Shown here one piece after another: positions 16,283-23,937 of a stretch of 64,000 nt of DNA. The notes under the pieces were generated by a model. That model did no database searches. It had not been told where the DNA came from and saw only the letters and a list, made by a program, of their open reading frames with translations. The DNA lies in the NCBI RefSeq assembly GCF_947387515.1, contig NZ_CANDOB010000001.1, positions 868,001 to 932,000 of the forward strand, read 5' to 3'. A program made the translations under genes and the position numbers. The DNA is from Alkalihalobacillus sp. CinArs1 (lineage in GTDB: Bacteria > Bacillota > Bacilli > Bacillales > Guptibacillaceae). Numbering within the stretch: position 1 is the stretch's first letter; the number at the start of each line of letters is the position of its first letter.

Positions 16283-16950
16283 TTCACGTGCCCTCTTCTT
16301 TTATCGATCCTATCCTTATCTCATTAAAAATTGCGACTGTCTCAACGATCATCGTCACGATTCTTGGCGTAGCCGTTAGTCGTTTTATGGCGAACCGAAC
16401 GTTTCGAGGAAAAAGTATAGTCGATACACTGCTCATGCTTCCCCTCGTCCTGCCTCCGTCAGTTGTTGGGTTTCTCCTGTTAATTGGATTTGGAGCAAGC
16501 AGTCCCGTTGGCAGATGGATTGAGGCAATCTTTCACCATCCGCTCGTCTTCACCTGGCAAGCTGGCGTTCTAGCGTCAAGTGTCGTGGCGTTTCCACTCA
16601 TGTATCAAACGGCACGAATTGGTTTTGAAGCCATCGATTCGAATTTAGAGGATGCTGCAAGGGTTGACGGAGGTGGGAAATGGAAGGTGCTATGGTACAT
16701 TTCTCTTCCGCTCTCATTGAACGCACTGCTATCAGGGGTCATTCTTAGCTTCGCTAGGGCTTTAGGAGAATTTGGGGCAACGCTGATGTTCGCAGGTAAC
16801 CTGCCTGGTAAAACTCAGACGATGCCGACAGCGATCTACGTGGCCATCGATTCTGGAAAAATGGGATTAGCATGGTCATGGGTCGCGATTACAATTCTGA
16901 TCTCGATGGTGATGCTGTTACTTAGCTACCGCGTAAGCGCGAGGACATAA
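16279..16950 (+). CDS. modB: molybdate ABC transporter permease
   Basis: Membrane channel of the molybdate importer, 223 aa, five to six helices with the ABC-interaction EAA motif EDAARVDGGGKWKVLWYISLP (in part EDAARVDGGG) at about 130-150 and the ModB-typical LMLPLVLPPSVVGF and GEFGATLMFAGN. Start GTG 16279, with GTG 16288 a second option; neither has a strong ribosome site, consistent with coupling to modA. No modC ATPase follows: a terminator comes at once. Confidence 0.93.
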   Translation: MIHVPSSFIDPILISLKIATVSTIIVTILGVAVSRFMANRTFRGKSIVDTLLMLPLVLPPSVVGFLLLIGFGASSPVGRWIEAIFHHPLVFTWQAGVLASSVVAFPLMYQTARIGFEAIDSNLEDAARVDGGGKWKVLWYISLPLSLNALLSGVILSFARALGEFGATLMFAGNLPGKTQTMPTAIYVAIDSGKMGLAWSWVAITILISMVMLLLSYRVSART

Positions 16951-16954
16951 AAAA

Positions 16955-16974
16955 GGTGACGGGCACCCGTCACC
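16955..16974. terminator. terminator after modB
   Basis: GGTGACGGG/CCCGTCACC with flanking A-run and T-run; can serve modB and the minus-strand small gene. Confidence 0.88.
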
Positions 16975-16982
16975 TTTTTTAC

Positions 16983-17123
16983 TTATTTCTGCTGGTGAAA
17001 TGGATTACCGCTGATCACTTTTCTTGTATCATCTGTAAGTTTGAATGGTGGCTTGATTTCGCCACCGGACGAATTAGAGGGAAGAACAGAGCTACCATCA
17101 TAATGGATTGGTTTGTCGTTCAT
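16983..17123 (-). CDS. hypothetical 46-aa protein
   Basis: A small gene: ATG 17121-17123 is preceded by AAGGAGG at 8 nt, and the frame encodes a hydrophilic 46-residue peptide (begins MNDKPIHYDGSSVLPSN, ends NPFHQQK) followed directly by the shared terminator. The strong ribosome site and clean ending argue that it is real. I do not recognise it; no membrane segment or cysteine pair. Confidence 0.6.
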   Translation of the reverse strand: MNDKPIHYDGSSVLPSNSSGGEIKPPFKLTDDTRKVISGNPFHQQK

Positions 17124-17232
17124 TCAATCGCCTCCTTGCGTTTTATCAGTACACGTTAATCTTCCATATCTTTTACAAATCCCCTCTTTTCTACACTCAA
17201 CTTTTTACTTCCAATTTAAGATCCTCCTAAAT

Positions 17233-17261
17233 AAAAAGACGTTCCTTGGTTTAGGAACGCC
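17233..17261 (-). terminator. terminator after AEC transporter (repeated sequence)
   Basis: GACGTTCC...GGAACGCC hairpin with an A-run that reads as a U-tract on the minus strand. The same 29 bp occurs at 28618-28646. Confidence 0.75.
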
Positions 17262-17262
17262 C

Positions 17263-18171
17263 CTACATTAAAGTTGTAGCTAAATAAATCACCACTGGCA
17301 TTGTCACGAGACTCGATAAGGTTGATACCAACGTGGCACTCGAGACATTTTGAGGTTCAGTTTGGAATTGGATCGCATACATCGTTGTGTTTGCAGCAGT
17401 TGGTGTCGCTGCCATGATGATCATGATCTGTTTTGTCATCGTATCCACAGGCATCAGTAGGACGATTCCTGTTGCGATGACAGGTGCGATCATTAGTTTT
17501 AGAGAAAGGGCCGTCGATAGCTTTCGCCAGTCGATCGATTTCACGGTGATATTACGAAGTTGCATACCGAGCGTTACCATGATGACTGGGATAGCAGCAT
17601 CCGCAATCAAATCGATTCCGCCTGCAATTGTGCCAAGCGGGACATTAAAATATTGAAACAATAAGCCAACAATTGCACCATACACCATCGGCATCCTCCG
17701 CACTGCATTAAGTGCTGCCTTAAAGCCATCATGATCTGGGCTACCTTTTGCAGCATAATAAACACCAAGCGTACTCATCAAAAGCTGCTGTAAAACCATT
17801 AATACAATGGCCGTTTCCATTGCAACTGTTCCAAATAAAAACAGGATGAGTGGGGTTCCGTAGTTTCCGTTGTTCATAAAAGCGCTCGATAGGACAAGTC
17901 CGCAACGCTCAGATTCTGTGAAGCGATAGATTTTCGATAGAATACTAACGATTGCGATCAATGTAAAACAGAGTCCGAGCATATAGAGTGAAAGATATCC
18001 ATAAGACGAGTCGATTTCCTGCTCATAAAACGTTCGAAATACTAAGATTGGTACGAGGACGTAAAGCGCGAGTCTGGATAATACTTTCGTCTCAAGTTGC
18101 AGAAAACGCTGCGCAACATACCCAACACCAAACACAAAAAAGATCGGTAACAAAATCGTGATGATCGACAT
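17263..18171 (-). CDS. AEC (auxin efflux carrier) family transporter
   Basis: 302-aa membrane carrier with about ten helices and a central hydrophilic break, typical of the AEC family, which exports organic acids such as malate or auxin. Signatures: SAFMNNGNYGTPLILF and MAATPTAANTTMYAIQF (conserved N/P residues of the two crossover helices). ATG 18171 lies 7 nt after GGAG; ATG 18177 is too close. It follows the sulfoquinovose operon on the same strand after a hairpin, so it may be co-transcribed by read-through and could export sulfolactate; this is a guess. Confidence 0.85.
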   Translation of the reverse strand: MSIITILLPIFFVFGVGYVAQRFLQLETKVLSRLALYVLVPILVFRTFYEQEIDSSYGYLSLYMLGLCFTLIAIVSILSKIYRFTESERCGLVLSSAFMNNGNYGTPLILFLFGTVAMETAIVLMVLQQLLMSTLGVYYAAKGSPDHDGFKAALNAVRRMPMVYGAIVGLLFQYFNVPLGTIAGGIDLIADAAIPVIMVTLGMQLRNITVKSIDWRKLSTALSLKLMIAPVIATGIVLLMPVDTMTKQIMIIMAATPTAANTTMYAIQFQTEPQNVSSATLVSTLSSLVTMPVVIYLATTLM

Positions 18172-18212
18172 ACTCATTCTCCTTCACCTTGTAACGCATC
18201 CACTACTGATAA

Positions 18213-18240
18213 AAAGGGATCCAAAATAATGGATCCCTTT
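18213..18240 (-). terminator. hairpin at the end of the sulfoquinovose operon
   Basis: Perfect 10-bp stem AAAGGGATCC/GGATCCCTTT with an 8-nt loop just beyond the aldehyde dehydrogenase stop. The minus-strand U-tract is short, so termination may be partial. Confidence 0.7.
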
Positions 18241-18245
18241 CCTTT

Positions 18246-19679
18246 CTACCCGTTAAACACGACGATTTTTTCTTCTGTCATTTCTTCGATTGCGTAACGT
18301 GGTCCCTCTTTTCCAGTTCCACTTTTCTTAACGCCACCGTATGGCATATGATCAACTCGGTATCCTGAGGTATCGTTGATAATTAGTCCGCCAACGTGAA
18401 TCTCATTGATCGCTTTTAGGGTGAATGCTAAATCGTTTGTGAATAGACCTGCTTGAAGACCGAACTCCGAATCGTTTACACGAGCGATTACTTCGTCCTC
18501 TGACTTGTACGTACTCACAGCAACCACTGGACCGAAGACCTCTTGACGACAAACTTTCATATCATCGTTCACGTTTGTGAGGATCGTAGGTTGATAGAAG
18601 ACCCCGTCTCGTTTTCCACCGGTTTCGACTGATGCGCCTTGCTCGACCGCTTCGTTCACCCATCCTTCAACACGAATCGCTTCACGCTCTGCGATCATCG
18701 GACCGATATCCGTTGCTTCATCCATTGGGTCACCGAGGACCAACCCTTCCGTAACTTCCTTCATTTTGTTCAGAAATGGTTCGTAACGATCCTCATGAAC
18801 ATACACACGCTGAACAGAGATACAAACTTGACCCGCGTTGTTGAAACTCTTCTGTGCTGCTAGCGTTGCTGCCGTTTCGATGTCAGCATCGTGGTGGACA
18901 ATTGTTGCCGAGTTGTTCCCAAGCTCGAGTGAAACATTACGAAGGCCCGCTTTCTCACGAATGTACTGTCCTACACGTGGACTGCCTGTGAATGTAAACA
19001 TGTTCACGTCTTGGTTGGCAATAAGCCATTCACCAACTGTTGAACCTTCACCTGTTACAAGGTTCAACCGACCAGCAGGAAGACCTGCTTCTTCCATGAT
19101 TTCAGTTAAGAGGATTGCACTCACAGGGGTCACTTCTGCTGGCTTTAGCACAACGCTGTTTCCTGCCGCAATCGCTGGACCGATTTTGTGACATACTAGA
19201 TTAAGAGGAACATTAAATGGAGTGATTGCTGCTACGACCCCGATTGGAAAACGTCTCGTAAATGCCTGACGTTGTTCAGATCCAGGTGCCGCTTCAACTG
19301 GAATCCCTTCACCGTGGATACGCTTCGCTTCTTCTGCAGATACTTCAAGCGTAAGTGCCGCACGTCCGACTTCACCTTTACACTCCGCAAACGGTTTCCC
19401 TACTTCTTTAGCGAGCACTTCACCAAGCTCATCCTGACGAGCACGTAAGGTTGCGGCTGCCTTGATCAATACAGTATAGCGGTCATATGGTGAAAAAGGG
19501 GTTTTCAAAGCTTTTTTAGCTGCCTGGACTGCGTCGTTAACGTCCTGTTCTTCTGCTACAGCTGTTTTTGCGGTAACTTCTTGCGTGTATTTATTTAATA
19601 CATCATCTGTCTGTGTTTTTTCTCGCCATTCGCCATTAATATACAAGCCATATGTACGTACTGAAGTTTGTGTGCTCAT
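18246..19679 (-). CDS. aldehyde dehydrogenase, probable sulfolactaldehyde dehydrogenase
   Basis: NAD(P)-dependent aldehyde dehydrogenase, 477 aa. Seen: ITPFNVPLNLVCHKIGPA, KPAEVTPVSA, FTGSPRVGQYI (cofactor site), catalytic Glu in LELGNNSA and catalytic Cys in NNAGQVCISVQR, and EVFGPVVAV. By its place as last gene of the operon I infer that it oxidises (S)-sulfolactaldehyde, released by the aldolase, to sulfolactate. GGAGG lies 11 nt before ATG 19679. Family sure; substrate inferred from context. Confidence 0.9.
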   Translation of the reverse strand: MSTQTSVRTYGLYINGEWREKTQTDDVLNKYTQEVTAKTAVAEEQDVNDAVQAAKKALKTPFSPYDRYTVLIKAAATLRARQDELGEVLAKEVGKPFAECKGEVGRAALTLEVSAEEAKRIHGEGIPVEAAPGSEQRQAFTRRFPIGVVAAITPFNVPLNLVCHKIGPAIAAGNSVVLKPAEVTPVSAILLTEIMEEAGLPAGRLNLVTGEGSTVGEWLIANQDVNMFTFTGSPRVGQYIREKAGLRNVSLELGNNSATIVHHDADIETAATLAAQKSFNNAGQVCISVQRVYVHEDRYEPFLNKMKEVTEGLVLGDPMDEATDIGPMIAEREAIRVEGWVNEAVEQGASVETGGKRDGVFYQPTILTNVNDDMKVCRQEVFGPVVAVSTYKSEDEVIARVNDSEFGLQAGLFTNDLAFTLKAINEIHVGGLIINDTSGYRVDHMPYGGVKKSGTGKEGPRYAIEEMTEEKIVVFNG

Positions 19680-19695
19680 CGATTCATCATCCTCC

Positions 19696-20589
19696 TCAAG
19701 AAATGGTAATGACCTTTTTGTTTATTAAAAGTTCTTCTGCTCTGTTCTGGCTACCAAATACACGGATCTTCTCTTGAACTTTTTCCTTCATTCTCTCTCG
19801 ACCTCGGCCAAGGGAACTTGCAAGTACGATATCGTCAGGGTTCTCAGCAAATGCTTCTTGCACACCTCTTGTAAATGCCTGACGGAGTTCCGTATCAACA
19901 TTTATTTTTGCGATTCCAAGTGAGATGGCACGTTGTACCTGTTCATCAGGAACATCAGAACCACCGTGAAGAACAACCGGACGTTTAACCGCGTCAACAA
20001 TTTCCTTTAAACGATCAAAGCGAAGGTTCGGTGTTTGTTTGTAGATACCATGGGCCGTTCCGATTGATACAGCTAGATAGTCCACATCTGTTGCTTCAAC
20101 AAATGCAACAGCCTCTTCGGTTGTTGTAATGAGTGCATCTTTTTCATCAACCGTGATGTCATCCTCAGTTCCACCGATCTTACCGATTTCACCTTCTGAT
20201 CCAATTCCTAGGGCTCTGGCGATATCCACCACTTTTTTCGTAGTAGCGGTGTTTTCTTCAAACGAAAGACCTGAACCGTCGAACATCACAGATTGAAAGC
20301 CCATTTGAACGGCTTGCATCGTTTGTTCGAACTGACGACTGTGATCGAGGTGGATTGCTACTGGAACGTTGTAATTTTTTTCATACGTGTCGATCAGAGC
20401 TTTTAATGCTTCCATTCCAAGTGTTTGGATAACCTTTTGCCCGACCTGAATCATGATCGGGGCTTTTTCCTCTTCTGCCGCCTCCAATATCGCGACGACA
20501 GTCTCTGCGTTATGTGCACTGAAGGCACCTACTCCGTACCCGTTTTGAAAAGCATGGTCAAGCATCGTTTTTCCATCAATAAATGGCAT
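19696..20589 (-). CDS. class II aldolase, probable 6-deoxy-6-sulfofructose-1-phosphate aldolase
   Basis: Zinc-dependent class II fructose-bisphosphate-type aldolase, 297 aa. Seen: VGAFSAHNAETVVAI, zinc and catalytic residues in AIHLDHSRQFEQ, GSEGEIGKIGGTED, GTAHGIY and VLHGGSDVP, and phosphate loop KINVDTELR. In this operon it should split 6-deoxy-6-sulfofructose 1-phosphate into dihydroxyacetone phosphate and sulfolactaldehyde. The closest non-sulfo relatives are FbaA, GatY and IolJ; the operon partners decide the call. ATG 20589 is preceded by AAGGGAG. Confidence 0.9.
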   Translation of the reverse strand: MPFIDGKTMLDHAFQNGYGVGAFSAHNAETVVAILEAAEEEKAPIMIQVGQKVIQTLGMEALKALIDTYEKNYNVPVAIHLDHSRQFEQTMQAVQMGFQSVMFDGSGLSFEENTATTKKVVDIARALGIGSEGEIGKIGGTEDDITVDEKDALITTTEEAVAFVEATDVDYLAVSIGTAHGIYKQTPNLRFDRLKEIVDAVKRPVVLHGGSDVPDEQVQRAISLGIAKINVDTELRQAFTRGVQEAFAENPDDIVLASSLGRGRERMKEKVQEKIRVFGSQNRAEELLINKKVITIS

Positions 20590-20605
20590 GTGATATGCTC
20601 CCTTC

Positions 20606-21334
20606 TTATCGTTTCAGTTCAATATGGTAGTGGTACTGATCGCTTCTATATTTTGTTCTTGTGTATTCCATGGGATGATCATTCAGCCCATAACTGAGTC
20701 GTGTCATTTCAAGCAACGCCTCTCCAGGTCGAATCGCAAGCAAATCTGCTTCATCGATCGTCGCGTTCATCGCAGCGATACGTTCGTTCGCACGATTCAA
20801 ATAGATTTGATCATTCTCTAAAATTTCGTAGTACTTTGCTTCATTCAAGTCATGCTTCATTAAAAGTTGTCCGATTTCTTCCGGCCAGCAGCTACGCTCG
20901 AGTGCAACCGGGGTATCATCGGAAAAACGAATTCTCTCAATTAAAAGGATAGGAGCATCTTCTGGTACTTGCAGCATTTCTTTTTCATGGTAAAGATTCG
21001 TTTTAAACTCTGCTCGAATCAATTTTGATCTTGGAACAGAACCTCGATCCATTACTTCTTCTGCAAATCCTTTTAGCTGGCCGAGGTTACCAACGAGCTG
21101 TTGAGGTTTAACAACCGTACCTCTGCCCTGTTTCTTCTCTAGAAGACCATTCTGTACAAGAACGGTGATCGCCTGACGGATCGTTGTCCTACTGACACCA
21201 AATTCTTTTATTAATTCTTGTTCGGTCGGGATCAATTCATTCGCTTTCCATGCTCCGCTTTGAATCCGATCGATCAAGATATCTTTTATTTGTAGGTAGA
21301 GGGCTTCACCTTTAGTAAACTGTTCATTCGACAT
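20606..21334 (-). CDS. GntR/UTRA transcription regulator of the sulfoquinovose operon
   Basis: 242 aa: an N-terminal winged helix-turn-helix (about 8-75; LIPTEQELIKEFGVSRTTIR, then QGRGTVV) and a C-terminal UTRA effector domain (PILLIERIRFSDDTPVALERS, ...LLEMTRLSYGLNDHPMEYT). HutC subfamily repressors sense a sugar-phosphate or similar ligand. It starts at ATG 21334 (AAAGGAG upstream), overlapping the kinase stop by 11 bp, so it is inside the operon it probably represses. Candidate operators: 28493-28521 and 23894-23921. Confidence 0.92.
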   Translation of the reverse strand: MSNEQFTKGEALYLQIKDILIDRIQSGAWKANELIPTEQELIKEFGVSRTTIRQAITVLVQNGLLEKKQGRGTVVKPQQLVGNLGQLKGFAEEVMDRGSVPRSKLIRAEFKTNLYHEKEMLQVPEDAPILLIERIRFSDDTPVALERSCWPEEIGQLLMKHDLNEAKYYEILENDQIYLNRANERIAAMNATIDEADLLAIRPGEALLEMTRLSYGLNDHPMEYTRTKYRSDQYHYHIELKR

Positions 21335-22487
21335 ACACTTCGTCTCCTTTTAGCGGTGGAGGATAGACTGACACATCCTCTCCTATCAGCGGTTTCAACC
21401 ACTCATAGTACAGCTTTCGATTTTGTATGAACTGCTCAGGCATCACGCGTTCACCTGCTTTTACAACAGCTTCGAGCTGAACAGGAATCATGCGAGCAGC
21501 ATATCGATGGTGGGAATGACGAGTGATGGAAACCATAACATTCGATAACCCATCACGAATCCATTCTGCACCAACTCTACCTACAGTATAAGCTTCTTCA
21601 CGATCGATGTCAGATACAACAGCTGAAAAACTCCGCTGATTCATTCCTAAAAGCTCTGCTCTCGTCATGACGTTGCACTCTTTTTTTAAATAAGCGGCGA
21701 TGTCATTTGAAATTCCACCAAGAACTGGTCGCCCATCAACGATTTCCCGTTGCACTTGTGAGCCCTGACTCCACGTAACACCTTCACTCACAACAACAGT
21801 CGCATGACCATAACGACTGAGGGCGCTCGTGACTCCTTCCAATAGAGCCTCTCGCTCAAGTGGCCGTTCTGGAATCGCGATAACATGTGGTCCATCCTCT
21901 TCGTATTTCTGAAGAAGACCTGAGGCTGCTGCTAGCCATCCAGCATTTCTCCCCATCGTTTCGAGCACGCGAACTTTCTCGAAGTTCTTCATCGATGCAA
22001 GGTCGCGGCTCATATCTCTCGTTGCCTGTGCAACATATCTTGCTGAGCTTCCAAATCCAGGTGCGTGATCGGTTTCACCAAGATCATTGTCGACCGTTTT
22101 CGGAAGGCCCAGGACTTGCAAGGGATAATTCTGTTTTTTCGCTTCTCTATCGACTTTTTTCAGTGCTTCCATCGTGCCGTTGCCACCAATAAAGACAAGC
22201 GCATCAACGCCTTCTTTTTTAAGTCGACGAACACCGTTTTCAATATGCTCGTCTGTGAGAGGATAACGGCCTGATCCGAGACACGCACCTGGAACATCTC
22301 GATGAAGAGAAATGCTCCTGATTGTACCATCATCGCCTCCAAAGTAGCTGCCTTCTGCCAATCCTTCATAGCCATTCTTGATAAAAAGCAGGGCGTGATC
22401 GCGTTCAAGCTCTTTAACAAACCCTGCGAGAGTAGCATTAATTACGGCCGTAGGTCCCCCCGCCTGGCCAACAGCGACCTTCTTCAT
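21324..22487 (-). CDS. PfkA-like kinase, probable 6-deoxy-6-sulfofructose kinase
   Basis: Phosphofructokinase-superfamily protein, 387 aa. Seen: VGQAGGPTAVINATLAGF, GSGRYPL, FIGGNGTMEALKKV, PKTVDNDLGETDHAPGFGSSA and ETMGRNAGWLAAASG. The GGNGT motif replaces GGDGS (ATP-PFK) or GGDDS (PPi-PFK), and PKTVDND is of the PPi-PFK type, so the phosphate donor cannot be told by eye. In this operon it should phosphorylate 6-deoxy-6-sulfofructose at C1. ATG 22487 lies 8 nt after GGAG. A sulfo-EMP2 kinase of this family is, as I recall, called SqiK. Confidence 0.88.
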   Translation of the reverse strand: MKKVAVGQAGGPTAVINATLAGFVKELERDHALLFIKNGYEGLAEGSYFGGDDGTIRSISLHRDVPGACLGSGRYPLTDEHIENGVRRLKKEGVDALVFIGGNGTMEALKKVDREAKKQNYPLQVLGLPKTVDNDLGETDHAPGFGSSARYVAQATRDMSRDLASMKNFEKVRVLETMGRNAGWLAAASGLLQKYEEDGPHVIAIPERPLEREALLEGVTSALSRYGHATVVVSEGVTWSQGSQVQREIVDGRPVLGGISNDIAAYLKKECNVMTRAELLGMNQRSFSAVVSDIDREEAYTVGRVGAEWIRDGLSNVMVSITRHSHHRYAARMIPVQLEAVVKAGERVMPEQFIQNRKLYYEWLKPLIGEDVSVYPPPLKGDEVYVE

Positions 22488-22500
22488 GCACCCCACTCCT

Positions 22501-23844
22501 TCAGTTCTTTGTATAGACAGTGGTCTTTAGTCCTAGCTGTTTACCTAGCTCGACTAGCTCCTCAGCCACGTCATCGTAAACGATCGCATAGTGCGGTTCG
22601 AAACCTTCTTCCATCAAACCGTACAACGTGTCGTTGATTTCTGTTTCAAGTTCAACTTCCACTGACGTTCCGTTAAAACGCTGTGGTGTATCGAGAGCAT
22701 TTCCTCGCATCACTAGAAGACGGTATCCCTCAGGCGTATACCCTACTCGGAACATCGTCACGCGCCCTGGCTTCAATCCAAACTCCATCGTGAAACCAAG
22801 CTTACGGTTTGGATGTACCCCAGGTTTTGCCCCTTGATCAGGATGTGCGAGTGAATAAGCTCCCGCTCCGCAGTGCCAGAACACAACAGAATTACTCGCT
22901 TCATTCACGTGTACCATGTCACCAAGATATGGTGCGCTACCTGTTAGCTGTTGCAGGATGAACATGGAGACAGAGCCGTGAATGTCTGACTCACACGACG
23001 ACACCACACCATCTTCTGTAAATTGAGACAGTGTCGAGCATGCTGCAGCCCCGAGTTCGTTGAAAAAGTCTGGCCAACAGCGAATAGCAAGGGCAGAAAC
23101 GTCTGCTTCATCGATTTGATCCTGAACGTATGTAGTAAACTGAGCGAAACGCTGTACCGTCTCCTCATTACGATTCAGTCCGATGACCTGCTGTTCTGCT
23201 CGTTCGATCGCACCTTCCCATTTTTCATGTGGAAGCTTCACACACTCTTCAAACGCTTTGTTAAGGTCAAAATTCTTCACGGTGACTCCTAAATGCTTAT
23301 GAAGAGCTTCTTCATCTGTTCCTGAGAAGAAAAAGCCTGGAGGATGTTCTCCGATTACACCGATTCGTAGTCCTTTGAGGTCTTCGATTACCTTTTGGAC
23401 TTTGAGTTGAATCTTCAAGCGCTTTTGAACCTGTGCTTCATCTGCATTTCCAAATACAAAACTAAACGGGTGGCTCGCACACCTAAGAACATGACTCGTG
23501 CTATTGCCGCCAGTTAGTGAATTCAATCGTAACCTTCCGCCAACGCTCGGCTCTCTTACTGACCAAACGACAACTGGCGCGTCTACCTTCTTAATGAGTG
23601 CTTCAACAAATTCCCCATCTGCAAACGTAACGCTCTGATAAATACTTGCGATAATTTCGTCATTGTTAACGGTATCAAGAAACGCATCAAGGTCCTCTGG
23701 AGAAGTGATGATCTCATCCGGTTCAATGACATTCTCTGTTACATTATGGAGAAATTCAGAGCTTTTCTTTCTCTGAACTTCTCCCGCTTCAAGATCAAAT
23801 GTTTTTCTTCCGATCGGTACATACAAAATGCTCGTTTTTGGCAC
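22501..23844 (-). CDS. fucose-isomerase-like protein, probable sulfoquinovose isomerase
   Basis: 447-aa protein of the L-fucose/L-arabinose isomerase-like fold, with AIRCWPDFFNELGAAACSTLS, SSCESDIHGSVSMFIL and a metal/active-site-like FWHCGAGAYSLAHPDQGAK. In sulfo-EMP2 pathways this fold carries out the sulfoquinovose to 6-deoxy-6-sulfofructose step (named SqvD as I recall), in place of E. coli's unrelated YihS. Start GTG 23844 with AAAGG about 12 nt upstream. An operator-like palindrome sits in the 93-bp gap before it. Confidence 0.85.
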   Translation of the reverse strand: MPKTSILYVPIGRKTFDLEAGEVQRKKSSEFLHNVTENVIEPDEIITSPEDLDAFLDTVNNDEIIASIYQSVTFADGEFVEALIKKVDAPVVVWSVREPSVGGRLRLNSLTGGNSTSHVLRCASHPFSFVFGNADEAQVQKRLKIQLKVQKVIEDLKGLRIGVIGEHPPGFFFSGTDEEALHKHLGVTVKNFDLNKAFEECVKLPHEKWEGAIERAEQQVIGLNRNEETVQRFAQFTTYVQDQIDEADVSALAIRCWPDFFNELGAAACSTLSQFTEDGVVSSCESDIHGSVSMFILQQLTGSAPYLGDMVHVNEASNSVVFWHCGAGAYSLAHPDQGAKPGVHPNRKLGFTMEFGLKPGRVTMFRVGYTPEGYRLLVMRGNALDTPQRFNGTSVEVELETEINDTLYGLMEEGFEPHYAIVYDDVAEELVELGKQLGLKTTVYTKN

Positions 23845-23893
23845 GATTGGTCACAACCTTTCTACGCTGTTCGTTACCTACACTGTATCATAA

Positions 23894-23921
23894 GTAATAA
23901 CCTTTTAAAATAGGTTATTAC
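23894..23921. promoter_or_regulatory. candidate GntR operator inside the operon
   Basis: Perfect inverted repeat GTAATAACC (23894-23902) / GGTTATTAC (23913-23921) with a 10-nt AT spacer, in the gap between sulfoquinovosidase and isomerase genes. The same half-site recurs at the operon promoter. Confidence 0.65.
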
Positions 23922-23937
23922 CTTTTATTATTCTATT

